Shown piece by piece: positions 43,690 through 53,731 of a DNA stretch of 64,000 nucleotides. The notes below the pieces were generated by a model. The model searched no databases. It was not told the DNA's origin and worked only from the letters and a program-made list of their open reading frames with translations. Each line of letters begins with the position of its first letter. Positions within the stretch are counted from its first letter, which is position 1. The stretch spans positions 2,826,001 through 2,890,000 of the forward strand of contig NZ_CP076538.1 of assembly GCF_018885265.1 (NCBI RefSeq), read 5' to 3'. The position numbers were made by a program, and so were the translations under genes. The DNA is from Amycolatopsis aidingensis (GTDB taxonomy: Bacteria; Actinomycetota; Actinomycetes; Mycobacteriales; Pseudonocardiaceae).

Positions 43690-45942
43690 ATGACCGACTC
43701 CACCGGAGTCACCGTGCACGAAACCGAAGCCGTGATCGACAACGGGCGGTTCGGCACCCGTACCGTCCGGTTCGAGACCGGGCGCCTGGCCCGGCAGGCC
43801 GCCGGCGCCGTCGTCGCCTACCTTGACGACGAGACCATGCTGCTGTCCGCGACCACCGCGTCCAAGCAGCCCAAGGACCAACTCGACTTCTTCCCGCTGA
43901 CCGTGGACGTCGAGGAGCGGATGTACGCGATCGGCAAGGTGCCGGGCTCGTTCTTCCGCCGGGAGGGCCGCCCCTCCACCGACGCGGTGCTGACCTGCCG
44001 GCTGATCGACCGGCCGCTGCGCCCCTCCTTCGCCGACGGGCTGCGCAACGAGATCCAGGTCGTGATCACGGTGCAGAGCCTGCACCCGGACGACCCCTAC
44101 GACGTGCTGGCGATCAACGCGGCCTCGGCGTCCACGCAGATCGGCGGGCTGCCGTTCTCCGGTCCGATCGGCGGCGTGCGGGTCGCGCTGATCGAGGACC
44201 AGTGGGTGGCCTTCCCCACCTGGGAGCAGCTGGAGCAGGCCACCTTCAACATGGTGGTGGCCGGCCGGATCGTCGGCGACGCCCCGGAGGACGTGGCCAT
44301 CATGATGGTCGAGGCCGAGGGCACCGAGAACACCCTCGACCTGATCGAGGCGGGTGCGACCGCGCCGACCGAGCAGGTCGTCGCCGAGGGCCTGGACGCG
44401 GCCAAGCCGTTCATCCGGGTGCTCTGCGAGGCGCAGCAGCGCCTGGCCGAGACGGCCGCCAAGCCGACCGGCGACTACCCGCTGTTCCTGGCCTACCAGG
44501 AGGACGCCTACGAGGCCGTGGCGGGTATCGCCACCGAGCGGCTGACCGAGGCGCTGGCCATCGCGGGCAAGCAGGAGCGGGACAACGCCACCGACGAGGT
44601 CAAGGCCGAGGTGCTGGCCAGGGTCGGCATCGGCGAGGGCGAGACCTTCGAGGGCAGGGACAAGGAGATCGGCGCCGCGTTCCGCGCGCTGACCAAGAAG
44701 CTCATCCGGCAGCGGATCCTGCGCGACAAGGTGCGGATCGACGGCCGTGGCCCCGGGGACATCCGGCAGCTCGCCGCCGAGGTCTCGGTGGTGCCGCGGG
44801 CGCACGGCTCCGCGCTGTTCGAGCGGGGCGAGACGCAGATCCTCGGCATCACCACGCTGAACATGCTGCGCATGGAGCAGCAGCTGGACACGCTGTCCCC
44901 GGAGACGAGCAAGCGCTACCTGCACCACTACAACTTCCCGCCGTTCTCCACCGGCGAGACCGGCCGGGTCGGCACGCCGAAACGGCGGGAGGTCGGGCAC
45001 GGCATGCTGGCCGAGCGGGCGCTGGTGCCGGTGCTGCCCAAGCGCGACGAGTTCCCCTACGCGATCCGGCAGGTCTCCGAGGCACTGGGCTCGAACGGCT
45101 CCACCTCGATGGGTTCGGTCTGCGCGTCCACGATGGGTCTGCTGAACGCCGGGGTACCGCTGAAGGCGCCGGTGGCGGGGATCGCCATGGGCCTGGTCTC
45201 CGACGAGGTGGACGGCAAGACCGAGTACGTCGCGCTCACCGACATCCTCGGCGCCGAGGACGCCTTCGGTGACATGGACTTCAAGGTCGCGGGCACCAAG
45301 GACGTGGTGACCGCGCTGCAGCTGGACACCAAGCTGGACGGTATCCCTTCCGATGTGCTCGCCGCCGCGCTGAACCAGGCCAAGGAAGCCCGGCTGGCCA
45401 TCCTGGACGTGATCGGCGAGGCCATCGACTCCCCGGACGAGATGAGCCCGTACGCGCCGCGGGTCACCAGCGTGAAGGTCCCGGTGGACAAGATCGGCGA
45501 GGTGATCGGGCCGAAGGGCAAGATGATCAACTCGATCACCGAGGAGACCGGCGCCGACATCTCCATCGAGGACGACGGCACGATCTACGTCGGCGCCTCC
45601 GACGGGCCTTCGGCGGAGGCCGCGATCGACAAGATCAACGCGATCGCGAACCCGCAGCTGCCCAAGGTCGGCGAGCGCTTCCTCGGCACCGTGGTGAAGA
45701 CCGCCGCGTTCGGCGCCTTCGTCTCGCTGCTGCCGGGCAAGGACGGCCTGGTGCACATCTCGAAGCTGGGCAACGGGAAGCGGATCGGCAAGGTCGAGGA
45801 CGTGGTGAACGTCGGCGACAAGCTCCGGGTGGAGATCGCCGATATCGACAGCCGCGGCAAGATCAGCCTCACCGTCGTGAACGACGAGGAGGACAAGCCG
45901 GCCGAGGCCGGCACCCCCGACACGGCCGACGCCGCCCAGTAA
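43690..45942 (+). CDS. pnp: polyribonucleotide nucleotidyltransferase (PNPase/GpsI)
   Basis: A 750-residue 3'-5' phosphorolytic exoribonuclease that also adds tails. Two RNase PH domains (about residues 10-235 and 340-565) flank a helical domain; the second has catalytic segments [20 protein letters not shown] and [20 protein letters not shown], with the Asp-rich [19 protein letters not shown] site. A KH domain ([20 protein letters not shown]) and an S1 domain ([20 protein letters not shown]) complete it. ATG 43690 follows GAGGAGA. Confidence 0.98.
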   Translation: MTDSTGVTVHETEAVIDNGRFGTRTVRFETGRLARQAAGAVVAYLDDETMLLSATTASKQPKDQLDFFPLTVDVEERMYAIGKVPGSFFRREGRPSTDAVLTCRLIDRPLRPSFADGLRNEIQVVITVQSLHPDDPYDVLAINAASASTQIGGLPFSGPIGGVRVALIEDQWVAFPTWEQLEQATFNMVVAGRIVGDAPEDVAIMMVEAEGTENTLDLIEAGATAPTEQVVAEGLDAAKPFIRVLCEAQQRLAETAAKPTGDYPLFLAYQEDAYEAVAGIATERLTEALAIAGKQERDNATDEVKAEVLARVGIGEGETFEGRDKEIGAAFRALTKKLIRQRILRDKVRIDGRGPGDIRQLAAEVSVVPRAHGSALFERGETQILGITTLNMLRMEQQLDTLSPETSKRYLHHYNFPPFSTGETGRVGTPKRREVGHGMLAERALVPVLPKRDEFPYAIRQVSEALGSNGSTSMGSVCASTMGLLNAGVPLKAPVAGIAMGLVSDEVDGKTEYVALTDILGAEDAFGDMDFKVAGTKDVVTALQLDTKLDGIPSDVLAAALNQAKEARLAILDVIGEAIDSPDEMSPYAPRVTSVKVPVDKIGEVIGPKGKMINSITEETGADISIEDDGTIYVGASDGPSAEAAIDKINAIANPQLPKVGERFLGTVVKTAAFGAFVSLLPGKDGLVHISKLGNGKRIGKVEDVVNVGDKLRVEIADIDSRGKISLTVVNDEEDKPAEAGTPDTADAAQ

Positions 45943-45961
45943 CCCAGCTCGGACACCTGCG

Positions 45962-46008
45962 GTGAGTGGCCCGTTCCCTGCGAAAAGCGCAGTGAACGGG
46001 CCGCTCAC
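45962..46008 (+). terminator. long hairpin after pnp
   Basis: GTGAGTGGCCCGTTC (45962-45976) pairs with GAACGGGCCGCTCAC (45994-46008), 15 bp with one G-U, capped by CTGCG/CGCAG (45978-45982 with 45988-45992) around an A-rich loop. It starts 19 bases after the pnp stop and ends 19 bases before the next gene. Probable terminator; its near-perfect arms also suit a dispersed palindromic repeat. Confidence 0.7.
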
Positions 46009-46027
46009 TGCGGTCGGTTAGGAACCT

Positions 46028-48185
<2,158 letters not shown>

Positions 48186-48192
48186 TGACCCG

Positions 48193-48642
48193 ATGAGGGC
48201 GCGTAATATCGCGCTGCTGCTGACCCTCGCGGTCGCCGTGTACCTGGTGCTGCTGGCCGGCCGCGCGGTGGCGCTGCTGCGCACCGGGGAGGTCGTTCCC
48301 GTGCTGTTCGGCCTCGGGGTGTTGTTGTTGCCCCTGCTGGGCGTCTGGATCCTGGTGACCACCTGGCGTTCCGGCGTCCGGATCCAGCGCCTGGCCCGCA
48401 GGCTGGAGGCGGAGGGCGGGCTGCCCGACGTGTCCGAGCTGCCGCGCCGCCCCTCCGGACGGGTGGACCGCGCGGCCGCCGACGAGTGGTTCGAGCGGCG
48501 CAGGGCCGAACTGGCCGCGGAGCCGGAGGACTGGCGGCACTGGTACCGGCTGGCCTACGCCTACGACATCGCAGGGGACCGCAGACGGGCCAGGGCGACC
48601 ATGCGCAAGGCCGTCGAACTCGAGGCCGCCACGGACGCCTGA
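48193..48642 (+). CDS. small membrane protein with a TPR-like tail, dapB-linked
   Basis: A 149-residue protein with two membrane helices (about residues 5-28 and 37-57) and a cytoplasmic helical region. The C-terminus DWRHWYRLAYAYDIAGDRRR then ARATMRKAVELEAA looks like one tetratricopeptide unit. Homologues next to dapB are common in actinobacteria, but no function is known. Its start is eight bases after dapB, so it is probably co-transcribed. Confidence 0.78.
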   Translation: MRARNIALLLTLAVAVYLVLLAGRAVALLRTGEVVPVLFGLGVLLLPLLGVWILVTTWRSGVRIQRLARRLEAEGGLPDVSELPRRPSGRVDRAAADEWFERRRAELAAEPEDWRHWYRLAYAYDIAGDRRRARATMRKAVELEAATDA

Positions 48643-48646
48643 GCCC

Positions 48647-48837
48647 GTTCCGAACCAGCTCTAGAACTGTGTTGCAGAAGGCGCGCGGTCGCCGAACCCG
48701 TCTACGGGCCGTGACTTGACCACGGCGGGCACGATGATCGGGCAGGCGGCCCGCAGCCGGGTTCGCGAGGCCTGCGGCCGGGACGCGCGCCCACGCATCA
48801 CCTTAGGCAACCGTGTTCCGAACCAGCTCTAGAACTG
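48647..48837. repeat. 23-bp perfect direct repeats flanking a 145-bp spacer
   Basis: The 23 bases at 48647-48669 recur exactly at 48815-48837. Each contains CCAGCTCTAGAACTG(T/G), a near palindrome around CTAG. The second copy supplies the final codons and stop of the VTT-domain gene; the first lies just after the preceding gene's stop. The 145-bp insert (48670-48814) has no ORF with coding character. The layout suits a duplicated target or attachment site, or a recombination scar. Confidence 0.6.
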
Positions 48838-49350
48838 GAGCCAGGCGGCGAACATGGCGGGGGAGGCGGCCAGCGCGCTGAACCGGATGCAACGGCCGAG
48901 CAGCCCGGCGGTGAGGAACACCGACATCGGCATGCGCACCAGCCCGGCCAGCACCGTGGTCGCCATGAACGGGGGCAGGCCGAACACGGCGCTGGCCCCG
49001 TAGGTTCCGGTCATCCAGTGCGGATGGCGGTGGCAGCGTTCGCGCAACGCCTCCAGCCAGACCCGCACCCGCTTGGTCCGCTCCCGCCAGCGCTGTTTCC
49101 GTGCCGAGTCCCGCCCGCTGCCGTGCAGCTTGTCCGCGAGGAAGGGCGGCAGCCGGATCGAGCCGCGCGCGGCGAGGTAGAACAGCAGCTTGCCGGCGAC
49201 CTGACCGGCAGCCACCACGATCCCGATTGCCAGCCAGGGCACGCCGGAGGTGCTGGAGGCGAGGCCGATCACGAACAGTTCGGCACTGATCAGCGGAACC
49301 ACGGCGGAGCCGAAGGCCACGCCGAGTGCCACGCACAACCAGCCGAACAC
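48829..49350 (-). CDS. VTT-domain (DedA/YqaA-like) membrane protein
   Basis: A 173-residue membrane protein: VALGVAFGSAVVPLISAELF, VPWLAIGIVVAAGQVAGKLL and ASAVFGLPPFMATTVLAGLV, with the conserved Phe/Gly-rich motifs of the SNARE-associated VTT domain; these proteins move lipids across membranes in other organisms. GTG 49350 is chosen for GGGAGG upstream; the frame extends to 49509 but without a good site. Its C-terminus lies inside one of the 23-bp repeats, so the last residues may have been altered by a recombination event. Confidence 0.82.
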   Translation of the reverse strand: MFGWLCVALGVAFGSAVVPLISAELFVIGLASSTSGVPWLAIGIVVAAGQVAGKLLFYLAARGSIRLPPFLADKLHGSGRDSARKQRWRERTKRVRVWLEALRERCHRHPHWMTGTYGASAVFGLPPFMATTVLAGLVRMPMSVFLTAGLLGRCIRFSALAASPAMFAAWLQF

Positions 49351-49531
49351 GCTGCCTCCCAGTGAGATCCCGCATATCAAGCTAGCAGTCCGGACGGTAT
49401 GCGCACGGGTGTTCACCCCACTTTTCCGGGGGTGGAGTCCCCACCTCCGGCCAGGGTGCCGGACCCGGGCTGTCGGCTGGTGATCACCTTCCGGTCGGTA
49501 TTCCTTCACCTGGCGGTGCCAAGCTTGCCCC

Positions 49532-50071
49532 GTGGCCAGGGCACCCGTCGACGTCGGTCGGCCTGAACGCAGCGACTACTCCGAAACCGGCTTCACCGGG
49601 CGGTTCGCCCGGTTCTGCGCGGCGGTGGTGCGCAGGCTGCCGTTCGGTCTTTCCGCCATCGTGCCGCCCAGCCTGCTCGGGTTCGCGCTGATCAACAGCT
49701 GCACCTTCGGGGTGGACCTGTTACTGCTGACGTTCTTCCGCGGGGTGCTCGGGCTGCCGGTTGCGGTGGGCTTCACCCTGGCGTACCTGATCGCCTTCGG
49801 CCTGGCCTTCGTGCTGAACCGGCACTTCAACTTCCGCTCGCACGCGCCGGTCGGCAGGCAGGCCGTGCTGTACGCGGTCGCGGTCGCGATCAACTACCTG
49901 GCGTTCATCCTCGGCGTCGGCGGCGGCCTGGTCGCCCTCGGCCTGCAGTACCACCTTTCCCGCATCATCGCGGGCGCCTGCGAGGCGGCCTACATGTACA
50001 GCGTCATGCGCTGGGTGATCTTCCGCGAACCCGGTGGCCGCCGGGAACGGCAAACTCGCCTACGTGAATAG
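49532..50071 (+). CDS. GtrA-family membrane protein
   Basis: A 179-residue protein with four membrane helices: LLGFALINSCTFGVDLLLLT is the first, and YLIAFGLAFVLNRHFNFRSH is the GtrA signature between helices two and three. GtrA proteins flip or support polyprenyl-linked sugars in cell-wall or lipopolysaccharide glycosylation. The C-terminus is basic. GTG 49532 is the start; 181 bp separate it from the divergent VTT gene. Confidence 0.88.
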   Translation: MARAPVDVGRPERSDYSETGFTGRFARFCAAVVRRLPFGLSAIVPPSLLGFALINSCTFGVDLLLLTFFRGVLGLPVAVGFTLAYLIAFGLAFVLNRHFNFRSHAPVGRQAVLYAVAVAINYLAFILGVGGGLVALGLQYHLSRIIAGACEAAYMYSVMRWVIFREPGGRRERQTRLRE

Positions 50072-50103
50072 CAAACTCGTGCGTGGACGGCCAACACGTG
50101 CGC

Positions 50104-50180
50104 GTGGGCGGCAAACACGCCGGGCGGGGTGTGTTTGCCGCCCACATCCGCGCGTTGGCTCCCCACATCCGCGCGTTGGC
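50104..50180. repeat. 18-bp inverted repeat with adjacent 19-bp tandem copies
   Basis: GTGGGCGGCAAACACGCC (50104-50121) pairs with GGTGTGTTTGCCGCCCAC (50128-50145) with one G-U, loop GGGCGG. CCCACATCCGCGCGTTGGC (50141-50159) is repeated exactly at 50162-50180, period 21. Related GCAAACTCG and CCAACACG motifs lie to the left (50049-50100). It sits between convergent genes and probably acts as a bidirectional terminator; the repeat content suggests a dispersed intergenic element. Confidence 0.6.
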
Positions 50181-50201
50181 CGTTGGCGGGCGGGTGCGGG
50201 G

Positions 50202-50762
50202 TTACTCGGCGAGGTGCAGGGCGAGGTCGCCGGTGAGGCGTAGTTCGCGAACGGTCCGTTCACCGGTGTCGAGGGTGCGCATGGTGCCGTCCGGATTCCA
50301 GCCCACGCTGCGGTAGAAGGCGAGGGAGGCGGAGTCGGACTGGGCCACCCAGGTGATCCCGCGGTGCGCGCCCTGCTCGCGTAGCCCGGCCGCGGCCGCG
50401 GCCAGCAGGCGGCCGCCGTGACCCCGGCGGCCCCATCGGGGCTCGACCAGGATGGTGCCGATCAGCCCGGTATGGGCGGCGTCCGCCGGCAGCGCACCGT
50501 CCGCACCGGCCACCTCGGCCTCCGGGGCGGGGCCCGCCACGCAGAAGCCCACCGGGAACTCGCCCTCGAAGGCGAGGTAGACCCCGGTCTCCGGATGCGC
50601 GATCGCGGCCGCCCACTGCCGCTCGACCTCCTCGGCGTCCAGTTGGTCCAGCACGCTCGCGCCGAGGAGCTCGGCGTAGGCGGCGCGCCAGGTGTCCCGC
50701 TGGATCCGGCCGATCTCGGCCACGTCGCCGACGGTGGCGCCGCGGACTTGCGCTGTGCCCAT
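50202..50762 (-). CDS. GNAT-family N-acetyltransferase
   Basis: A 186-residue acetyltransferase. The acetyl-CoA loop is RWGRRGHGGRLLAAAAAGL (R-R-G-x-G-G/A), preceded by IGTILVEP; the C-terminal GWNPDGTMRTLDTGERTVRE is common in the phosphinothricin- and RimI-like GNATs. ATG is the complement of 50760-50762. Its stop faces the repeat-rich region. Substrate unknown; the gene is divergent from the EamA transporter. Confidence 0.9.
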   Translation of the reverse strand: MGTAQVRGATVGDVAEIGRIQRDTWRAAYAELLGASVLDQLDAEEVERQWAAAIAHPETGVYLAFEGEFPVGFCVAGPAPEAEVAGADGALPADAAHTGLIGTILVEPRWGRRGHGGRLLAAAAAGLREQGAHRGITWVAQSDSASLAFYRSVGWNPDGTMRTLDTGERTVRELRLTGDLALHLAE

Positions 50763-50853
50763 GCGCCCAACGTACGTGGCCCGCGTGGCCAGCCGTGGAC
50801 CCGGTGTCCGATAACCGCTGTAATTTTTTCGGTGGTTATGAGATCGTCCGATC

Positions 50854-51810
50854 ATGGGGAATCGATCGTGGCCTGCCTGGGTCGCACTGGGCACCGTGTA
50901 CCTGGTCTGGGGCTCCACCTACCTGGCGATCCGGTATCTCGTCGGCTCGCTGCCGCCGCTGCTGGGGGCCGGACTGCGGTTCGCCGTGGCCGGCCCGCTG
51001 CTGCTCGGGCTCGTGCTGTTGTTCGGCGGCCGTCGCGCCCTGCGGATGACCCGCGGGCAGTGCGGCTCCGCCGTGCTGGTCGGGCTGCTGATGGCCGGTG
51101 GCGGCCAGGGCCTTCTCACCATCGCCGAGACGCAGGTCGCCTCCGGGCTGGCGGCCCTGCTGGTCGCCTGCGTCCCGCTGTTCGTGCTGATCCTGCGCAG
51201 GTTCCTCGGCCAACGGACTCCTGGTGGCACCCTGCTCGGTGTGCTGCTCGGGCTGGCCGGGCTGGCGGTGCTGCTGCTGGTGGGCTCGGCAGGCGGCGGT
51301 GCGCACGGCTCGGCATGGTGGGGCCCGTTCGCGGTGCTGCTCGCCGCGCTGAGCTGGTCCATCGGCACCGTGGCGACCACAAGGCTGCCGATGCCTGCCA
51401 ACCCCTTCGCCGGTTCCGCCGTGCAGTTGTGCACCGCCGGGGTGGCGCTGAGCGCGGCCGGGCTGCTCGCCGGGCAGCGGCTCGACCCCGGCGCGGTCAC
51501 CGCCGAGTCCTGGCTGGCGCTTGGCTATCTGATCGTGGCCGGATCGCTGGTCGGCTACAGCGCTTACGTCTATGTGCTGCACCGGCTGCCGGTGTCCACC
51601 GTGGCCACCTACGCCTACGTCAATCCGGTGATCGCGGTGGTGCTCGGGGTGCTGATCGCCGGCGAGCAGTTCGGCCCCGGGCAGCTGGCGGGTGGCGCGC
51701 TGGTGGTGCTGGCCGTGCTGGTGGTGGTGCGGGCGGAGCGCACCGGGGCCCGACCCGACCGGAAAGTGTCGGTGGCTGCTGGCACGATGACGCCATCATG
51801 CGAACGGTGA
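50854..51810 (+). CDS. EamA-family (DMT superfamily) transporter
   Basis: A 318-residue membrane protein with ten helices in two EamA repeats; WVALGTVYLVWGSTYLAIRY at the start and YSAYVYVLHRLPVSTVATYA near the end are the repeat signatures. Such proteins export amino acids or metabolites; PecM/RhaT-like subgroup is likely. It overlaps the next gene by 13 bases, indicating coupling. A T-run (50822-50829) lies just upstream. Confidence 0.9.
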   Translation: MGNRSWPAWVALGTVYLVWGSTYLAIRYLVGSLPPLLGAGLRFAVAGPLLLGLVLLFGGRRALRMTRGQCGSAVLVGLLMAGGGQGLLTIAETQVASGLAALLVACVPLFVLILRRFLGQRTPGGTLLGVLLGLAGLAVLLLVGSAGGGAHGSAWWGPFAVLLAALSWSIGTVATTRLPMPANPFAGSAVQLCTAGVALSAAGLLAGQRLDPGAVTAESWLALGYLIVAGSLVGYSAYVYVLHRLPVSTVATYAYVNPVIAVVLGVLIAGEQFGPGQLAGGALVVLAVLVVVRAERTGARPDRKVSVAAGTMTPSCER

Positions 51811-53015
51811 GTACGGCGGTCGCCAGGCGGATCGCGCTGGCGGCACAGGGTTTCACGGATCCACGGCCGGAGGGCGAGCCCACCCGGCGGCATCTGCGGC
51901 GGGTGTTGTCCAGGGTGCAGCTGTTCCAGCTGGACTCGGTCAACGTCGCCGTGCGCGCGCACTACGCCCCGTTGTTCGCCCGGCTCGGTGCCTACGATCC
52001 CGCGCTGGTGGATGAGGCCGCCTGGTCGCATTCCGCCCGCAGGCCACGGCTGCTGGTGGAGTACTGGGCGCATGAGGCCAGCCTGATCCCGGTGCAGGAC
52101 TGGCCGCTGCTGCAGTCCGGTGCCAAGCGGCGCGGCTGGTGGAAGGGCTACCAGCGGATCATCGACAACTCGCCGTCCCTGGTGGACGATGTGCTCGCCG
52201 TGGTCAAGGAACTCGGGCCGGTGGGGGCGGGCGCGATCGAGCGGCAGCTCACCGGCGGCGCCACCCGCAAGCAGGGCACCTGGTGGGACCGTTCCGAGGT
52301 GAAGCAGATCTGCGAGTGGCTGTTCGCCATGGGCCAGCTCACCACCGGCACCCGGCGCAGTTTCCAGCGCTGCTACGACCTGCCCGAACGGGTGCTGCCC
52401 CCGGAGGTGCTGGCCAGGCGGGTCGATCCGGAGCAGGCCGCGCGGGAGCTGACCGAACGGGCCGCGCGGGCGCTGGGCATCGCCACCGAACCGGACCTGC
52501 GGGACTACTACCGGCTCGGGCCGGACGTCAGCCAGCAGGCCGTGGCCGAACTGGTGGAGCAGGGCACCCTGGAACCGGTCACCGTGCACGGCTGGCGCGC
52601 GCAGGCCTACCGGCACGCGGCCGCCAGGGCGCCCCGTTCCGTTCCGGGGCATGCCCTGCTCTGCCCGTTCGACCCGCTGATCTGGGAGCGCTCGCGGACC
52701 GAGCGGCTGTTCGGTTTCCACTACCGGATCGAGATCTACGTCCCGGAGCCGAAGCGGACCTACGGCTACTACGTGTTCCCGTTCCTGCTGGATGGCGAGC
52801 TGGTCGGCCGGGTCGACCTGAAGGCCGACCGGGCGGGCGGTCTGCTGCGGGTGCCGGGGGCCTTCGCCGAACCCGGAACCGACCACGGCCGCGTCGCCGC
52901 GGAACTGGCGGCCGAGCTCCGGACGATGGCGGAGTGGCTGGAGCTGGACGGGGTCGCGGTCGGGGAGCGCGGCGACCTGGCCGGCCCGCTGCGCTCCGTG
53001 CTGCGGCGCGGATAG
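51798..53015 (+). CDS. AlkZ/YcaQ-like DNA glycosylase (HTH_42, YQL subgroup)
   Basis: A 405-residue protein of three winged-helix units. The catalytic-loop motif is FQLDSVNVAVRAHYAPLFAR, with Q-Leu-D in the Q-x-D position that marks the YcaQ-like group rather than the Q-x-Q of AlkZ. C-terminal LCPFDPLIWERSRTERLFGF and KRTYGYYVFPFLLDGELVGR are family signatures. Characterised members excise bulky alkylated bases and unhook interstrand crosslinks. Start ATG 51798 overlaps the transporter gene by 13 bp. Confidence 0.9.
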   Translation: MRTVSTAVARRIALAAQGFTDPRPEGEPTRRHLRRVLSRVQLFQLDSVNVAVRAHYAPLFARLGAYDPALVDEAAWSHSARRPRLLVEYWAHEASLIPVQDWPLLQSGAKRRGWWKGYQRIIDNSPSLVDDVLAVVKELGPVGAGAIERQLTGGATRKQGTWWDRSEVKQICEWLFAMGQLTTGTRRSFQRCYDLPERVLPPEVLARRVDPEQAARELTERAARALGIATEPDLRDYYRLGPDVSQQAVAELVEQGTLEPVTVHGWRAQAYRHAAARAPRSVPGHALLCPFDPLIWERSRTERLFGFHYRIEIYVPEPKRTYGYYVFPFLLDGELVGRVDLKADRAGGLLRVPGAFAEPGTDHGRVAAELAAELRTMAEWLELDGVAVGERGDLAGPLRSVLRRG

Positions 53016-53036
53016 CGGGCGCGGCCCGGGGGCAGG

Positions 53037-53594
53037 TCAGCCGGCCCCGACCAGCCCGTCGATGCCCTCCCGCAGGCCGCGCAGCACCGCCGCCAGCCCG
53101 GTGCGCAACTCGTGGTCGAGCAGCCGGTGCCGCTCGTCGAACTGCCGGTGCACCTCGGGCACCGGCAGCCCGGTGCCCACCACCGTGGCGCCTGCGATCC
53201 CGAGCACCTTGGCCAGTTCGTCCTGTGCCCAGGCTGCGCCGTGCGGGCTGGGGCTGGCGCCGAGCACCGCGGCCGGCTTGCCGGTCAGCATCCCGGCGCC
53301 ATGTGGCCGGGACGCCCAGTCGATGGCGTTCTTCAGCTGGCCGGGGATCGAGCCGTTGTACTCCGGGGTGATCACCAGCAGCCCGTCCGCCGCGGTGACC
53401 TCCCGGCGCAACTCCGCCACGGCCGCGGGGACCGGCCCGGCCTCGGCGTCCTGGTCGAACGGTGGCAGGTGCCGCAGGCCGGTCCAGTCCACCAGTTCGG
53501 CCCCGGGGCCCAGCTCGTGCCGCGCCGCGTCCAGCAGCCTGCGGTTGAACGAGTCCTGCCGCAGGCTGCCGACGATGCCAAGGATCCTGCTCAT
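53037..53594 (-). CDS. NADPH-dependent FMN reductase
   Basis: A 185-residue flavodoxin-fold reductase. GIVGSLRQDSFNRRLLDAAR forms the FMN phosphate site (G-S-x-R-x-x-S-x-N), and VITPEYNGSIPGQLKNAIDW then SRPHGAGMLTGKPAAVLGAS is the family signature. ATG is the complement of 53592-53594, with GGGAGAG on the coding strand upstream. The same frame runs upstream into the AAA regulator gene, but that continuity results from a frame break and non-coding spacer, so this is a separate gene. Role probably quinone or chromate-type reduction. Confidence 0.92.
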   Translation of the reverse strand: MSRILGIVGSLRQDSFNRRLLDAARHELGPGAELVDWTGLRHLPPFDQDAEAGPVPAAVAELRREVTAADGLLVITPEYNGSIPGQLKNAIDWASRPHGAGMLTGKPAAVLGASPSPHGAAWAQDELAKVLGIAGATVVGTGLPVPEVHRQFDERHRLLDHELRTGLAAVLRGLREGIDGLVGAG

Positions 53595-53731
53595 GATCGA
53601 CTCTCCCGGTGCGCTTCCGGCCGGGCTCTCCGGCCTTCCGGGTACGAGCCTCGGGCTAAGGCCGCTGAGTACGCATGAGGCGCCCGCCTTATTTCCGGAC
53701 CGCACCGGGTGTGCCTGCCCGGGGCACCGGC

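Noticed and set aside
43375..46008. 877-residue minus-strand ORF opposite pnp
   Set aside because: Antisense shadow; PNPase is unambiguous on the plus strand.
48643..48840. Possible tRNA or tRNA-fragment attachment site
   Set aside because: No cloverleaf could be built and no T-loop sequence is present; the repeats are kept as repeats only.
50141..50180. Possible CRISPR-like repeats
   Set aside because: Only two copies with a two-base spacer and no cas genes; better explained as an intergenic repeat.
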